Origin: Rhodanobacteraceae bacterium
GTDB taxonomy: Bacteria > Pseudomonadota > Gammaproteobacteria > Xanthomonadales > SZUA-5
Assembly (NCBI GenBank): GCA_016717705.1
Contig: JADKFD010000051.1
Span: forward strand, 1-35,224
Length of the DNA: 35,224 nt
Direction of reading: 5' to 3'
Positions 9,674 to 17,801 of the stretch are shown one piece after another (the first letter of the stretch is position 1; each line of letters starts with the position of its first letter). Both the position numbers and the translations under genes were made by a program. Under the pieces are notes generated by a model. The model was not told the origin of the DNA. It made no database searches and saw only the letters and a program-made list of their open reading frames with translations.

Positions 9674-10174
9674 ATGGAGATCGGCGACTGGCTGGTGCAC
9701 CTGGGTTTCGCGGCCGTGATGGGAATGGCCGGGCAGTTCGGTCGTGCAGTGATCGGACTCAAGAAGCTCTCTGCGGAGAACGAACGCAGCGGCCTGGCGC
9801 CGATGGCTGGCTTTGCGCCCGGCCATTTGGTCGCGACCCTGTTCATCGGAGCACTCGCCGGGATTCTGGCGATGTTGTTCCTGGTGGATCCGGCAACGGG
9901 AATCAAGGCCAGCAAGGAACTGGTCGTGGGCCTGATGGCCGCCGGGTACGCGGGCACGGATTTCATCGAGGGTGCGCTGGGCAAGCTGTTGCCGGGCGCT
10001 TCGGCGACGGCTGCCGCTGCGGATGTGCCCAGGTTGCCGCCGCCAGCAGATGCTGAAACGCGGGTGCAATCCCTGGACGAACTGATGGCGCGGCACTACG
10101 CGAGCGAGCCCAGCTATGCGCCGATGGGATGGGCGCAACAGCAGCCGGACGCCCAGACCACCGGATGGAGGTGA
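9674..10174 (+). CDS. Holin-like small membrane protein
   Basis: The 166-residue protein starts at ATG 9674 (MEIGDWLVHLG); a GTG two codons upstream is an alternative. Three hydrophobic stretches are visible: near residues 7-28 (LVHLGFAAVMGMAGQFGRAV), 52-72 (HLVATLFIGALAGILAMLFLV) and a weaker one at 82-105 (ELVVGLMAAGYAGTDFIEGA). The C-terminal tail is soluble and Pro/Ala-rich. The stop codon is 3 bp before the GTG of the next gene, an M15 peptidoglycan peptidase. A small membrane protein coupled to a peptidoglycan hydrolase is the classic order of a phage lysis module, hence holin-like. I see no sequence motif that proves holin membership. Confidence 0.6.
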   Translation: MEIGDWLVHLGFAAVMGMAGQFGRAVIGLKKLSAENERSGLAPMAGFAPGHLVATLFIGALAGILAMLFLVDPATGIKASKELVVGLMAAGYAGTDFIEGALGKLLPGASATAAAADVPRLPPPADAETRVQSLDELMARHYASEPSYAPMGWAQQQPDAQTTGWR

Positions 10175-10177
10175 ATC

Positions 10178-10646
10178 GTGACTGCTTTCCCGAAGGATGA
10201 CCAAGCCGCCCTGCGCGCCTTCTACGGCGATGTCGGCACGCAACAGGTGCGCCTGCAACTGCCCTATTCCATGGTTCTGGCCTGGGATCCAGGCAAGAAG
10301 ATCAATTCGCCCTGTGCCACGCGCGCACGACAGCCTGCGCAACATCTTTGCGAACACGCTGCAGCACTTCGGGCTCCAGCGGGTGCAAGCGCTCAGTCTG
10401 GACCAGTTCGGCGGCTGCCTGAACGTGCGTCCGCGGCGCGGCGGCAGCAGCTACTCCGTGCACGCCTGGGGCGCCGCTGTCGATCTGGATCCGGTCAACA
10501 ACGCCCTGCGCTGGGATCGAAGCCGGGCGGCTTTCGCGAGAGCGGAGTACGAGCCGTTCTGGAAGATCGTCGAAGAACAGGGCTGGACCAGCCTGGGGCG
10601 CCAGCGAGACTACGACTGGATGCACTTCCAGGCGGCCAGCCTGTGA
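10178..10646 (+). CDS. M15-family peptidoglycan peptidase (VanY/endolysin-like), frameshifted
   Basis: The GTG start at 10178 lies within GGAGGTGAATCGTG, so the stop of the upstream gene and this ribosome binding site overlap. The first 45 residues (MTAFPKDDQAALRAFYGDVG...) are in one frame; a one-base shift near 10310-10325, in a GCGCGC-rich stretch, leads into the frame ending at 10646. The second part carries the zinc-ligand signature SVHAWGAAVDLDP (H and D ligands) and DWMHFQ (third ligand). This is typical of M15 L-Ala-D-Glu or D-Ala-D-Ala peptidases, including phage endolysins. No signal peptide is seen, so export would need the neighbouring membrane protein or lysis. The shift may be a sequencing error. 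Confidence 0.75.
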
Positions 10647-10722
10647 CGGAGCGGCACCGATGCCGCAGGGAATGGCGCACTGACGCCGCTTGGAAACAAC
10701 CAACTGAAATGGGAGAACGGAA

Positions 10723-11086
10723 ATGCCTGCCATCGGTACCGGCCGCATCAAGGCCAAACCTGCGGATACCCTCGAGTTGCGCCTGTCTCGCACGCTCGGG
10801 CCCGTGCTCACGCTGGTCTATGACCTCGTCCGCGTGGGCACGCCAGCGGTGTCGATCGACCGCGTGCAGTGGAACGATGATGATTTTGTGCGGAGCACCC
10901 CGATCGTGGAGGTGCTCGACAAGACCGGCGCTGCCGGGAGATACAAGATCAACCTGATCCCCGTCCTGATGCCACCGAACACGGATCTGCGGATTGAGGT
11001 GTGGAAGAACGGGCACTTTGTGGTCTGGCGCCGCAATCGCTCGCCGGACCCGTCGACTTCCACTCGATCTCCATCACCGGACCTGA
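10723..11086 (+). CDS. Unknown beta-rich protein, 3' end uncertain
   Basis: The ATG at 10723 is preceded by GGGAGAACGGAA. The first about 108 residues are regular beta-strand-like sequence (LELRLSRTLGPVLTLVYDLV, RYKINLIPVLMPPNTDLRIE, VWKNGHFVVWRRNR) without a signal peptide. At about 11040 the frame degrades into a Ser/Pro-rich run. The next frame offers GPVDFHSISITGP, a plausible last strand, so an indel here is likely. I place the end at the TGA at 11084-11086, just before the next ATG, but this depends on that reconstruction. The fold resembles a small beta sandwich. It is not recognised as a named family. Confidence 0.5.
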
Positions 11087-11091
11087 GCGCC

Positions 11092-12458
11092 ATGAAAGCG
11101 ATATCTGCCCTCATCATACTGCTGCCGGTTCCGCATTCGCGGCCGACTACTTGTGCGGCAACAGCGAACTCTCGCAACTGGCTGCACGCGAGCTGGCCAA
11201 AAGCACCATCGCCCAGGTGATCGAAGCCGATACCGAAGCGGCCGCGCCTGCGGCGCCCAAGACGAATCAGTCGACCGCACCGGCTGCCGCCGGTGGGACG
11301 TCTGCGGTCGACAGTCCGGAGCGTCCGCGATGGGTGTCGCTGGCCATCGAGCAGGGGTTGGCCAAGGAGAACGACCTGGGAGGCGTGACCATTTCGATCT
11401 CGCCTTTCGACTGGCTGCTTGCATCGGCACCCGATGGACACTTCGACGACAACGGCAATTTCGTCGCCACGCGCGACTTGCGCAGGCTGACGGGCTCGTT
11501 GACTGTCGGTAACCGGGGCGTTGCGCTGGATTCGGACGGCGACGGTGTCGCCGAGGATCCTGCCGATGCCAAGTCACTGGACGACAGCCTCTTGCTCGAC
11601 ATCCAGTACCGTTTCTACGGCAGCCGGGAGCGACGCGATATCGTGGTTGACCGACGCTATCTCGAACGGCAGCAGGACCTCGCGCTGGCCGCCAACCGGC
11701 TGGCCGATCAGGCAGCCGGACTGGTCGGCGACGACGAGTTCGACACTGCAATCGGTATCCAGTTGGAAACGGACGCGCCACCGATCACCGAGCCCGAGTG
11801 CAAAGCGGCGGCCAAGGTGGTCGCGACGTCGCTCCAGCATCGTGTCGACCTCAAGAATCGCGCCGTGGGGCTGCAGGCATTGCGCGCATCGACTTCGTCC
11901 AGTGTGGACGAGCTGGTGAAGAAGGTCGACGGATCCCTGGTCATGAGCGTGGGTATCAGCATGCTCGATCGCAAGGAATATCTGGGCCCGGACCGCGTGG
12001 GTGTCACGCTCCGCGGCGTCAAGGGCTTTCCAGACACCAGCGATCCCACCGCCGGTGAGTCGCTGGTATTCAACCTGGGCTATTTCTCGCAAGAGGCCCT
12101 GGCCGAAGGTTCCAAGCGCATGCGCGGTGCCTTGCTGGGTGTGGAGTTTGTGGACGAACTCAACGCCTCCATGCGCTTCGGCCAAGGCCGTTGGGCGGTG
12201 TCTCTCGTCGCCGAGAAGAACTGGGAGGCGCCTGCAAACGCAAAGAAGTCGCAGGCCCTGCTGGGCTTGCGCTACGAGGTCCCGGTATCCGATTCGATTA
12301 CTGTTCCCTTCTCACTGAAGTGGTCCAACCGGAACGAGCTGCTGCAGGACGAGAGTGAGGTGGTGGGCCATGTCGGCTTTCGATCAACTTCGACTCTTGC
12401 TGGCCCGCGACGGAACTGTGAAAAGGCATCGCAGTTTGCCCGACGGCGCGGTTTCTGA
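11092..12458 (+). CDS. Predicted outer-membrane/secreted protein of unknown family
   Basis: ATG 11092 begins a signal-peptide-like start (MKAISALIILLP). One base shift near 11125-11135 connects it to GSAFAADYLCGNSELSQ, which supplies a perfect AFA cleavage site. The rest is one long frame. A linker rich in Ala, Pro and Thr is followed by PRWVSLAIEQGL and a beta-rich body with alternating strands. A DSDGDG motif suggests calcium binding, and the C-terminal part looks like barrel strands (ESLVFNLGYFS, GRWAVSLVAEKNWE, LLGLRYEVPVSDSI). At the 3' end a second frame would end at 12421 instead of 12458. The gene is close to its neighbours and probably part of one operon with them. Function is unknown. 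Confidence 0.6.
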
Positions 12459-12505
12459 CACACGGACGCGACATGGTCTGTTGGCCTTGAGGAAGGAGGA
12501 TCGGC

Positions 12506-12790
12506 ATGGTCACCCAGTGCGACTTGGTGATGAAGGGTGGAATCACCAGCGGCGTGGTCTATCCGAAGCTGGTGGCGAAGCTCTCGTCGAAGTACAGGTT
12601 CAAGAACATCGGCGGCACATCCGCGGGGGCGATCGCCGCCGGTGCCTGTACAGCGGCAGAGTACGGCCGCTAGCAACGCCGACCCGATGCGTTCGACTTG
12701 CTGGCCCGACTGCCAGACGAACTCAGCGCGAGGATCACGCCCGAAGGTCATACCAGGCTCCTCACGCTGTTCCAAAGATCCCGGCAAAGA
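12506..12790 (+). pseudogene. Patatin-like phospholipase, N-terminal remnant
   Basis: ATG 12506 follows a near-perfect GGAAGGAGGA. The frame reads MVTQCDLVMKGGITSGVVYP and then IGGTSAGAIAAGA, with the oxyanion glycine loop and the nucleophile-elbow serine (G-T-S-A-G) of a patatin. A TAG follows EYGR at 12671. The same frame continues with plausible family sequence (PDAFDLLARLPDELSARIT, LLTLFQ) to about 12785, then turns into mobile-element debris. The C-terminal catalytic aspartate region is missing, so the copy is dead unless the sequence is misassembled. It is the last gene of the holin-like/peptidase cassette. Confidence 0.7.
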
Positions 12791-12799
12791 TCCGACACC

Positions 12800-13030
12800 C
12801 ATAATCTCGGAGCGGCTGATCCGCGCTGGACGATTGTGGCTTGCCTGCACAGACAGCATGGACATGCGCAGCATGAGCGGCATGAGCGGCGCTGAAGTGG
12901 CAAAGTGGCACTGGGCACCCATTTTCTCTACCGCAAGGATCGCCTGTTCGGTACGGGTTGGACGTCGCAAAGCGGACGTCTGCGATATCGAGGATCGTTG
13001 AGGGACGGATCGCTTTCTAAACACCGTTTT
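12800..13030. repeat. Mobile-element left block and debris
   Basis: GGGCACCCATTTTCTCTACCG (about 12914) and the following ATCG...GGACGTCTGCG...GAACGGATCG-like run match the blocks at 15648 and 7680. They separate the truncated patatin from the RAYT stub at 13032. No gene is visible. Confidence 0.55.
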
Positions 13031-13031
13031 G

Positions 13032-13166
13032 CTGCCGCCGGTGTTCGAACGAGCGCCCGGTCAGCCGATCCTCGCCACACAGAAACGCCCGGCGGACGCA
13101 GCGCGATACGCAATGGAAGGTTCCAGGGGAACCCTTCGGGATCAGGATCTTGCGGGCGTAGGTCAC
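13032..13166 (-). pseudogene. RAYT subfamily A, 5' fragment with GTG start
   Basis: Translation from 13166 reads V/M-TYARKILIPKGSPGTF, then FLCGEDRLTGRSFEHRRQ in the appropriate frames, ending after about 45 codons. The start codon is GTG instead of ATG. A deletion has joined it directly to the GGAAAAGTGCCCGG part of the upstream block, removing the usual GGAGCCAGCATCG segment. Confidence 0.75.
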
Positions 13167-13222
13167 GGAAAAGTGCCCGGAGACTTGTAGGAAGATTCTG
13201 ACTGCGGGTGTCCGTTGTCGTT
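13167..13222. repeat. RAYT-A upstream block, shortened
   Basis: GGAAAAGTGCCCGGAGACTT, then GTAGGAAGATTCTGACTGCGG, then GTGTCCGTTGTCG. The proximal part of the block is deleted relative to other copies. Confidence 0.7.
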
Positions 13223-13262
13223 GTTTCGAGCCTGCGGCAGGCCGGACGGCACCGGGCTTTGG

Positions 13263-15518
13263 CTATTCGAAATCGTCGCGCAAGATTTCTCGGCGAGCTG
13301 GGAATGCGGCCAGCGCACCGCGGCTTTCCCGCAATCTGCTGAAAGCGCCGCCCACGAAGAGTTGTTCGCCACGCAGGGCCAATGAACCGATGCCCCCATC
13401 AGCGACATTCCAGGGGACGACCGGACCAGCGGACGGACCCGCCGCGAAGGCCAGCACCCGATTCAAGTTGCCAAATTCCGCAACGTAGATCCGATTGTCG
13501 TGCAACACGAGATCGGTGAATGTGGAGAAGGTGGGCCCGGTCAATGGCTGCCACGAATCGATCAGGCCATTCGCGCCGATGCGTGCGATGCCATGGCGCG
13601 GGTAGAAAACATTGTCCTGCACGACGGAATCGAACCCTCCCGACAGGTACAGGCGACCGCTTGCGTCCAGCACCAGCGACTGCAGCGGAGCCGAAAGCTG
13701 AGCCAAGCGCACTTGGAAGCTCAGATCGCGCGCCCCGATACCGCTTGCGCTCAGGCGGACGATGCCGTTGCAGCAGTTCTCGCCATTGACGGTTCCAAAT
13801 GCGCCGCCGGCGTACAGGGACCCGCTGCCGTCCAGCAGCAGGACATCGACCTCGCCACCAAGTTCCACCGACGGCGCCCACAGCGGATCGACGGCGGCCA
13901 CCGCGGCGGTCGACAGCTTGGCGACATTCAGTCGCTCGGTATTGCCGATGCGCGAGAAATTGCCCCCGACAAAGATGTGAGCGTCTGCGCTCAGCTCTAA
14001 GCCTTTGACGCTGCCGTTGCTGCCGGGATCCCAGCCAAAGTCGAGGCTGCCGTCATTGCTCAATCGCGCGAGGTTCCTGCGCGGCTCCCCGTTTACCTGG
14101 TCGAAACTGCCGCCCAGGTACACGCGTCCGATCGCGTCGACCAGCACGGCAGCGCCAAAACTATCCGACTCGAAGTAGAAAGAGCCCGGCGACTGCACAT
14201 AGGGCAATGGCACCCCGACTGCGTCGGCGCGCCAGAACTCGTCGACGTTGCCGGCGGCCGAGATGTGCGCGAAGTTCTGCCGCCGCGTCGATCCGATTCG
14301 ACTGAAACTGCCGGCCACCACCAGGCTGCCGTCCGCGCGCAGGGCAATGTCGATGATGGATCCGCGCGACTCCACGTCAGGCGTCGGCATGTATAGGGCG
14401 GTGACCGGGTCGATCGAGGCGAGACCCGGTCGCGGCAAGGCGTCGATCAGCGCAAAGCCGCCGCCAACGAGGATGTGGCCAGCCGCATTCACTGCCAGCG
14501 ATTTCACCCCCGCGCCGCGCGCCTCGTGGTACCAGCCGAAGGCGATCGAACCAGCCCCGCCGAGCTCGAAGCGTGCCAGCGTGCGATGGGGCTCGCCGCC
14601 CGCGCTCGCAAAGGAGCCGCTGACATACAGCCGGTCACCCACGGGCAGCAGTGCCGAAATCCGCCCATCGACGGTGGCACCCCAGGTGGACACCAGTGCT
14701 GTACCATTGGCCAGCGAGAGCTTGGCCAAGTCGCTGCGCGGGCTGCCTTGCACCGCGCTGAAATTGCCGCCAATGATGAGGTTGCCGTCCCCATCCGGGG
14801 TCAGCGCATCCACAGAGCCGCCGACTTCAGGTTGCCAGCCAGCATCGATGGCGCCGTTGCCGCTGACGGCGATACGCCGGAGCGCAGTGAACACCGTCGA
14901 GATTCCTACATCGCTCACATACAGGTACCCCGCACCATCGGAAGCGAGCTGGCCGGCGCGCGTCAGCAGTGGATTCCAGGTGGGATCGACCGCGCCGGCG
15001 CCGTTCGTGGCCAACCGCAGCAGCGCATTGCCGTTTCCGCTGAAGTCAAAACGTGCGACATAAAGCTGCGAACCGATGATCTCCAAGTCACGCACGGTGC
15101 CGCCCGTCAAGGCCGGGTTCCAGTTCAGATCGAGCTCGCCGCTGGGATCAAGCTTGGCCAGGTCATTGCGACTGAATCCGTCGACGCTCGCGAACTGCCC
15201 GCCCACGAACACGGCGCCGGCACCGTCCATGGTGATCGCCCGGATCGAAACGGATTGGCCAGACAGCTGCGGATCCCAGTCGAGGTCCATGGTGCCATCG
15301 GCCTTGACTTTGGCCAGCCCGTTGCGCGCCACGCCCTGCACGAGCGAAAACGACCCACCGATGAGCATTCCCCCGTCCGCAGTCGGCGTGATGACATCAA
15401 CCGAGCCGGCTAGCCATACATCAAGGTCCGGAGCCCGCAACGGACGCGGATCTTGAGCCGGGGCGACGTTTGCCGCAGCGACGGTGAGCAGCGCGATACC
15501 AATGAACTTCAATTTCAT
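13263..15518 (-). CDS. Secreted delta-60-repeat protein
   Basis: The intact 751-residue product has a signal peptide (MKLKFIGIALLTVAAANVAPAQ). It then consists almost entirely of about 13 beta-propeller-like repeats of 45-55 residues following the pattern (L/I)-x-V/I-G-G-x-F-x-x-(V/I)-x-G-x-x-R-x-x-L-A-(K/R)-L-x-x-D/A-G-x-x-D-x-x-W-x-P. Examples are LIGGSFSLVQGVARNGLAKV, FVGGQFASVDGFSRNDLAKL and YLGGSFDQVNGEPRRNLARL. These are delta-60 repeats (DUF5122), found in secreted and surface proteins. The product is likely extracellular or surface-exposed; its ligand is unknown. No C-terminal sorting domain is obvious. It shares no close neighbour and lies between RAYT remnants. Confidence 0.85.
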   Translation of the reverse strand: MKLKFIGIALLTVAAANVAPAQDPRPLRAPDLDVWLAGSVDVITPTADGGMLIGGSFSLVQGVARNGLAKVKADGTMDLDWDPQLSGQSVSIRAITMDGAGAVFVGGQFASVDGFSRNDLAKLDPSGELDLNWNPALTGGTVRDLEIIGSQLYVARFDFSGNGNALLRLATNGAGAVDPTWNPLLTRAGQLASDGAGYLYVSDVGISTVFTALRRIAVSGNGAIDAGWQPEVGGSVDALTPDGDGNLIIGGNFSAVQGSPRSDLAKLSLANGTALVSTWGATVDGRISALLPVGDRLYVSGSFASAGGEPHRTLARFELGGAGSIAFGWYHEARGAGVKSLAVNAAGHILVGGGFALIDALPRPGLASIDPVTALYMPTPDVESRGSIIDIALRADGSLVVAGSFSRIGSTRRQNFAHISAAGNVDEFWRADAVGVPLPYVQSPGSFYFESDSFGAAVLVDAIGRVYLGGSFDQVNGEPRRNLARLSNDGSLDFGWDPGSNGSVKGLELSADAHIFVGGNFSRIGNTERLNVAKLSTAAVAAVDPLWAPSVELGGEVDVLLLDGSGSLYAGGAFGTVNGENCCNGIVRLSASGIGARDLSFQVRLAQLSAPLQSLVLDASGRLYLSGGFDSVVQDNVFYPRHGIARIGANGLIDSWQPLTGPTFSTFTDLVLHDNRIYVAEFGNLNRVLAFAAGPSAGPVVPWNVADGGIGSLALRGEQLFVGGAFSRLRESRGALAAFPARREILRDDFE

Positions 15519-15599
15519 GCTGGAAGCCGTCCAGTGAGTTGAATGCAGAGCCGCAGGATGGACGAGTCGGGTCGCCTACGCGCATGAATCCGAATCTGG

Positions 15600-15770
15600 C
15601 GCGCTTTTCCGTCAAGCGGCACTGGAAGCAGCACTGGAAGCAGCACTGGACACACCCATTTTCCCCTTCCGCAAGGATCGCCGATACTGCCGGACGTCGG
15701 GCTTCGTAGACCGCACGTTTGCGTTAGGGAAAATCGTTGAAGAACGGATCGTCGTCGCAAACGTCGCTGT
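15600..15770. repeat. Left block with a 12-bp triplication
   Basis: GCACTGGAAGCA recurs at a 12-bp period (cores at 15621, 15633, 15645) and runs into GGACACACCCATTTTCCCC. It continues with CTTCCGCAAGGATCGCCG and further sequence shared with the blocks at 12914 and 7680. It lies about 110 bp beyond the 3' end of the RAYT fragment at 15883. Nothing else is seen in 15519-15882. Confidence 0.6.
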
Positions 15771-15882
15771 TCTCACCGCCCAGGCACGCGACCGGCGATA
15801 TGGCAGCTGCCGGATAGCGCCCGCTTGGTGCGTGCAGTCGGAGCGAACTGCCCGCCGAATCATGGGGCGTGGACCGCTGATG

Positions 15883-16074
15883 CTACTGCGTGGCCAACCA
15901 CCGCGCTGTCGCAATACCACGCAGGCAGCACTGACCCATCTCGGCTGCCTTCGCGATCAGACACTCGACCGCACCCATCGCGCGGCTGAAGTCGGATTTC
16001 ACCGCCAACACCTGACGCGTCCAGGTTTCCGGGCGATAGCCCAGGCGCGCCAGCGCTGCCGGCGCCGGGCCTTC
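15883..16074 (-). pseudogene. RAYT subfamily A, C-terminal fragment
   Basis: About 63 residues match the end of the intact copy: GPAPAALARLGYRPETWTRQ, then VLAVKSDFSRAMGAVECL, to RGIATARWLATQ and a stop. The frame continues upstream into unrelated sequence because a GGACACCCA left block begins right at the break (about 16078). HUH and tyrosine motifs are missing. Confidence 0.8.
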
Positions 16075-16077
16075 GAT

Positions 16078-16125
16078 GGGGACAAAAACTGGACACCCAT
16101 TTTCCCTTCCGCAATGGGCGCAACT
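16078..16125. repeat. GGACACCCATTTTC left block abutting the RAYT fragment
   Basis: GGACAAAAACTGGACACCCA, then TTTTCCCTTCCGCAATGGGC. The junction with transposase codons is exact (…CTTCGATGGGGAC), suggesting an insertion or deletion endpoint at an element terminus. Confidence 0.6.
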
Positions 16126-16170
16126 GCGGGTCTTCTCGTGCTGGAACCTTGCACGCAATTCCCCTCAGGT

Positions 16171-16200
16171 GCAAAATACACACATTACTGTACACACGCG
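16171..16200 (+). promoter_or_regulatory. Candidate vapB operator/promoter region
   Basis: TACACAC occurs twice, 14 bp apart (16177 and 16191), in a locally AT-richer patch just upstream of the vapB ATG. VapBC operons are normally autorepressed at such promoter-proximal repeats. The assignment is by position only. Confidence 0.3.
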
Positions 16201-16210
16201 GAGTCTGCCC

Positions 16211-16474
16211 ATGAGCTCTCTGACCTCCCGAGTGTTCAACAACGGCAACAGTCAGGCCGTGCGCATTCCGGCTGAATTTCGGCTCGACACGGACCGCGTT
16301 CGCATCTCTCGAAACGACCAGGGCGATCTGGTGATCCATCCTTTGCGTGCCGAGCGCGGGGCCGCGCTGCTGCAGGCTTTGCAGGCTTTGGGTGAGATCG
16401 ACGACGACTTCATCGCCGCCCTGGACTCCGAGCAAACAGCTGCCCTGCCCGTGCAGGAACGCGAAGCGCTGTGA
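16211..16474 (+). CDS. vapB: VapB-type AbrB-fold antitoxin
   Basis: The 87-residue protein MSSLTSRVFNNGNSQAVRIP is followed by AEFRLDTDRVRISRND, the swapped-hairpin AbrB/MazE-type DNA-binding domain of VapB/VagC antitoxins (NGNSQAVRIP signature). The C-terminal tail (LGEIDDDFIAALDSEQ) would wrap the toxin. Its stop overlaps the GTG start of vapC (GTGA), the usual translational coupling. It should bind its own promoter together with VapC. The gene is intact despite lying in a repeat-rich stretch. Confidence 0.9.
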   Translation: MSSLTSRVFNNGNSQAVRIPAEFRLDTDRVRISRNDQGDLVIHPLRAERGAALLQALQALGEIDDDFIAALDSEQTAALPVQEREAL

Positions 16475-16878
16475 TCTACCTGCTCGACACGAACATCCTG
16501 ATCTACCTGATCAAGAACCATCCACCCGCCATTGCTCAACGCATCGATGTGCTTGCCGATGACGATCAGCTATGCATGTCTTTCATCACCTGGGCCGAAT
16601 TGCTCAAGGGCGCCGAGCGCAGCACCCGCAAACCCGAAGTCTTACGGAGGCTGGACATGCTGGCCCGGCAGGTTACGGTGATCTATCCGGCCAGCGCCGC
16701 CATCTGCCGCCATTACGCCGAGCAATTCACGCGCCTGAAAGAGGCCGGCACCCCGATTGGCGCAAACGACTTGTGGATTGCGTGCCACGCGCTAGCCGAG
16801 GATGCAACCCTGGTGACCCACAACACACGCGAGTTTCAGCGCATCGTCGGACTGCGGATAGAGGATTGGGTGTCGTAG
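16471..16878 (+). CDS. vapC: VapC-type PIN-domain ribonuclease toxin
   Basis: The 135-residue PIN domain starts at GTG 16471. The acidic metal-binding set is complete: D6 in LLDTNILIYLI, E43 in ITWAELLKGAE and D100 in GANDLWIACHA, plus the THN motif near 116-118. Members cleave tRNA or rRNA and are neutralised by the cognate antitoxin encoded immediately upstream. The length is standard. The pair is complete and probably functional. Both flanks are transposase remnants, consistent with an acquired module. Confidence 0.92.
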   Translation: MIYLLDTNILIYLIKNHPPAIAQRIDVLADDDQLCMSFITWAELLKGAERSTRKPEVLRRLDMLARQVTVIYPASAAICRHYAEQFTRLKEAGTPIGANDLWIACHALAEDATLVTHNTREFQRIVGLRIEDWVS

Positions 16879-16939
16879 CAGGTTGAAGGCCCAGTCGCCG
16901 CCAGGAGTCGGGAGGGTCCGCCCTCGCGGTCGGAAAGGC

Positions 16940-16987
16940 GCTCGGATTTTTGTAGGAAAATTCTGATTCGTGGGTGTCCGTTGTCTT
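16940..16987. repeat. RAYT-A right end abutting an RAYT-B stub
   Basis: TTTTTGTAGGAAAATTCTGA, then TTCGTGGGTGTCCGTTGTC is the outer part of the subfamily A block without its transposase. It is followed at once by codons of a subfamily B transposase (…GCGAAAATCTCGGCG). Confidence 0.75.
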
Positions 16988-17168
16988 TAACCGCGAAAAT
17001 CTCGGCGAGTTCGCCAATCCGGTCCTCGACCCATTGCCGTCGGTGCTCGTACGAACGGCCGCTCTCACGATCCTCGCCGCATAGCCAGGCGCGGCGCACG
17101 CAGCGCGACACGCAGTGGTAGGTGCCGGGCGAACCGGGCGGAACGAGGATCGAGCGGGCGTAAGTCAT
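16988..17168 (-). pseudogene. RAYT subfamily B, 5' fragment
   Basis: From ATG 17168 the frame reads MTYARSILVPPGSPGTYHCV, then WLCGEDRESGRSYEHRRQW and VEDRIGELAEIFAV. It then breaks exactly where a subfamily A right end begins. The sequence differs consistently from subfamily A (SILVPPG for KILIPKG, ESGRSYE for LTGRSFE), so it is a distinct lineage. HUH and tyrosine parts are missing. Confidence 0.8.
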
Positions 17169-17255
17169 GGGGCAAGCATCGGCGCTTGGGACGCGCCGCC
17201 GCAGTCAGGGATCAGCCCGATGGCTTGTAGGAAATTTCTGATTCTCGACTGTCCC
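17169..17255. repeat. RAYT-B upstream block
   Basis: GGGGCAAGCATCGGCGCTTGG, then ACGCGCCGCCGCAGTCAGG, then GATCAGCCCGATGGCTTGTAGG and AAATTTCTGATTCTCGACTGTCC. It is the B counterpart of the A block: the GTAGGAAA and TCTGATT core is shared, while the outer end is different (CGACTGTCC). Near-identical copies lie at 20543 and 22250. Two short GTGGGTGTCCGTTG strings follow to about 17320. Confidence 0.75.
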
Positions 17256-17315
17256 AGTCTTTGCGATTTGTGGGTGTCCGTTGTGGGTGTCCGTTGTCAC
17301 CACGGGTGTCCGTTG

Positions 17316-17696
17316 TCACCACGGGTGCTTGCGGGGATCCTTCTTGTCGTCGCGAGGGCACATATAGGCGGTGAGCTGGCCCTTGGCGTCGAGCATGCGG
17401 AAGGCGGGCCGATCGTCCGGCTTGCCGGTGCGGCGGTATTTGGTTCCCGCCAGGCCGCCGGTGGTCAGAGTCAAAACCCCGCTGGCGCTGTCATAGATAT
17501 AACTGCCGGTCTTGCCGTCGAAATCGGCATAGGTCTCGGCGTCCAGCAGGCCAAAGGTCATCGGCGGCGCGATCCCGTATTGGCCAAAACAGGAATAGAC
17601 GCCGACCGGCGGCGGCGGCATCGGCTGGGTCGACGGCTGCTGGGCCTGGGCAAGAACAGGCGCCATCAGGACGGCGATCACGAGAAGCTTCTTCAT
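17316..17696 (-). CDS. Small secreted protein of unknown function
   Basis: The 126-residue product starts at ATG 17696 after AAGAGGTGGCGCC and has a clear signal peptide (MKKLLVIAVLMAPVLAQAQ). The mature part has a Pro-rich start (QPMPPPPVG) and a compact beta-rich body (GVYSCFGQYGIAPPMTFGLL, TGSYIYDSASGVLTLTTGG) ending in a charged tail (CPRDDKKDPRKHPW). The open frame extends upstream without a stop into the truncated RAYT at 17802, so a longer reading would falsely fuse the two. The good ribosome binding site and signal peptide decide this start. No family is recognised; two Cys could pair. Confidence 0.7.
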   Translation of the reverse strand: MKKLLVIAVLMAPVLAQAQQPSTQPMPPPPVGVYSCFGQYGIAPPMTFGLLDAETYADFDGKTGSYIYDSASGVLTLTTGGLAGTKYRRTGKPDDRPAFRMLDAKGQLTAYMCPRDDKKDPRKHPW

Positions 17697-17801
17697 CGGC
17701 GCCACCTCTTTTGCTTGGGAAAATATGCCCCTGAACCAGCCGGCCGCGGGGCTCCGCCCCCGGTTCGGGGCGTCCGAGCACGGTGACAGTCTACAGTGTC
17801 C

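Noticed and set aside
9554..10357. A 267-codon minus-strand frame across the membrane protein and peptidase
   Set aside because: The opposite strand has membrane segments and zinc motifs; this frame is Arg/His-rich with no protein-like pattern.
9674..10646. Complete prophage
   Set aside because: No integrase, terminase, capsid or tail genes are visible; only the holin-like and peptidase pair recalls a lysis module.
14475..15413. A 312-codon open frame on the plus strand
   Set aside because: It is opposite to the delta-60-repeat gene; its regularity mirrors those repeats and there is no start signal.
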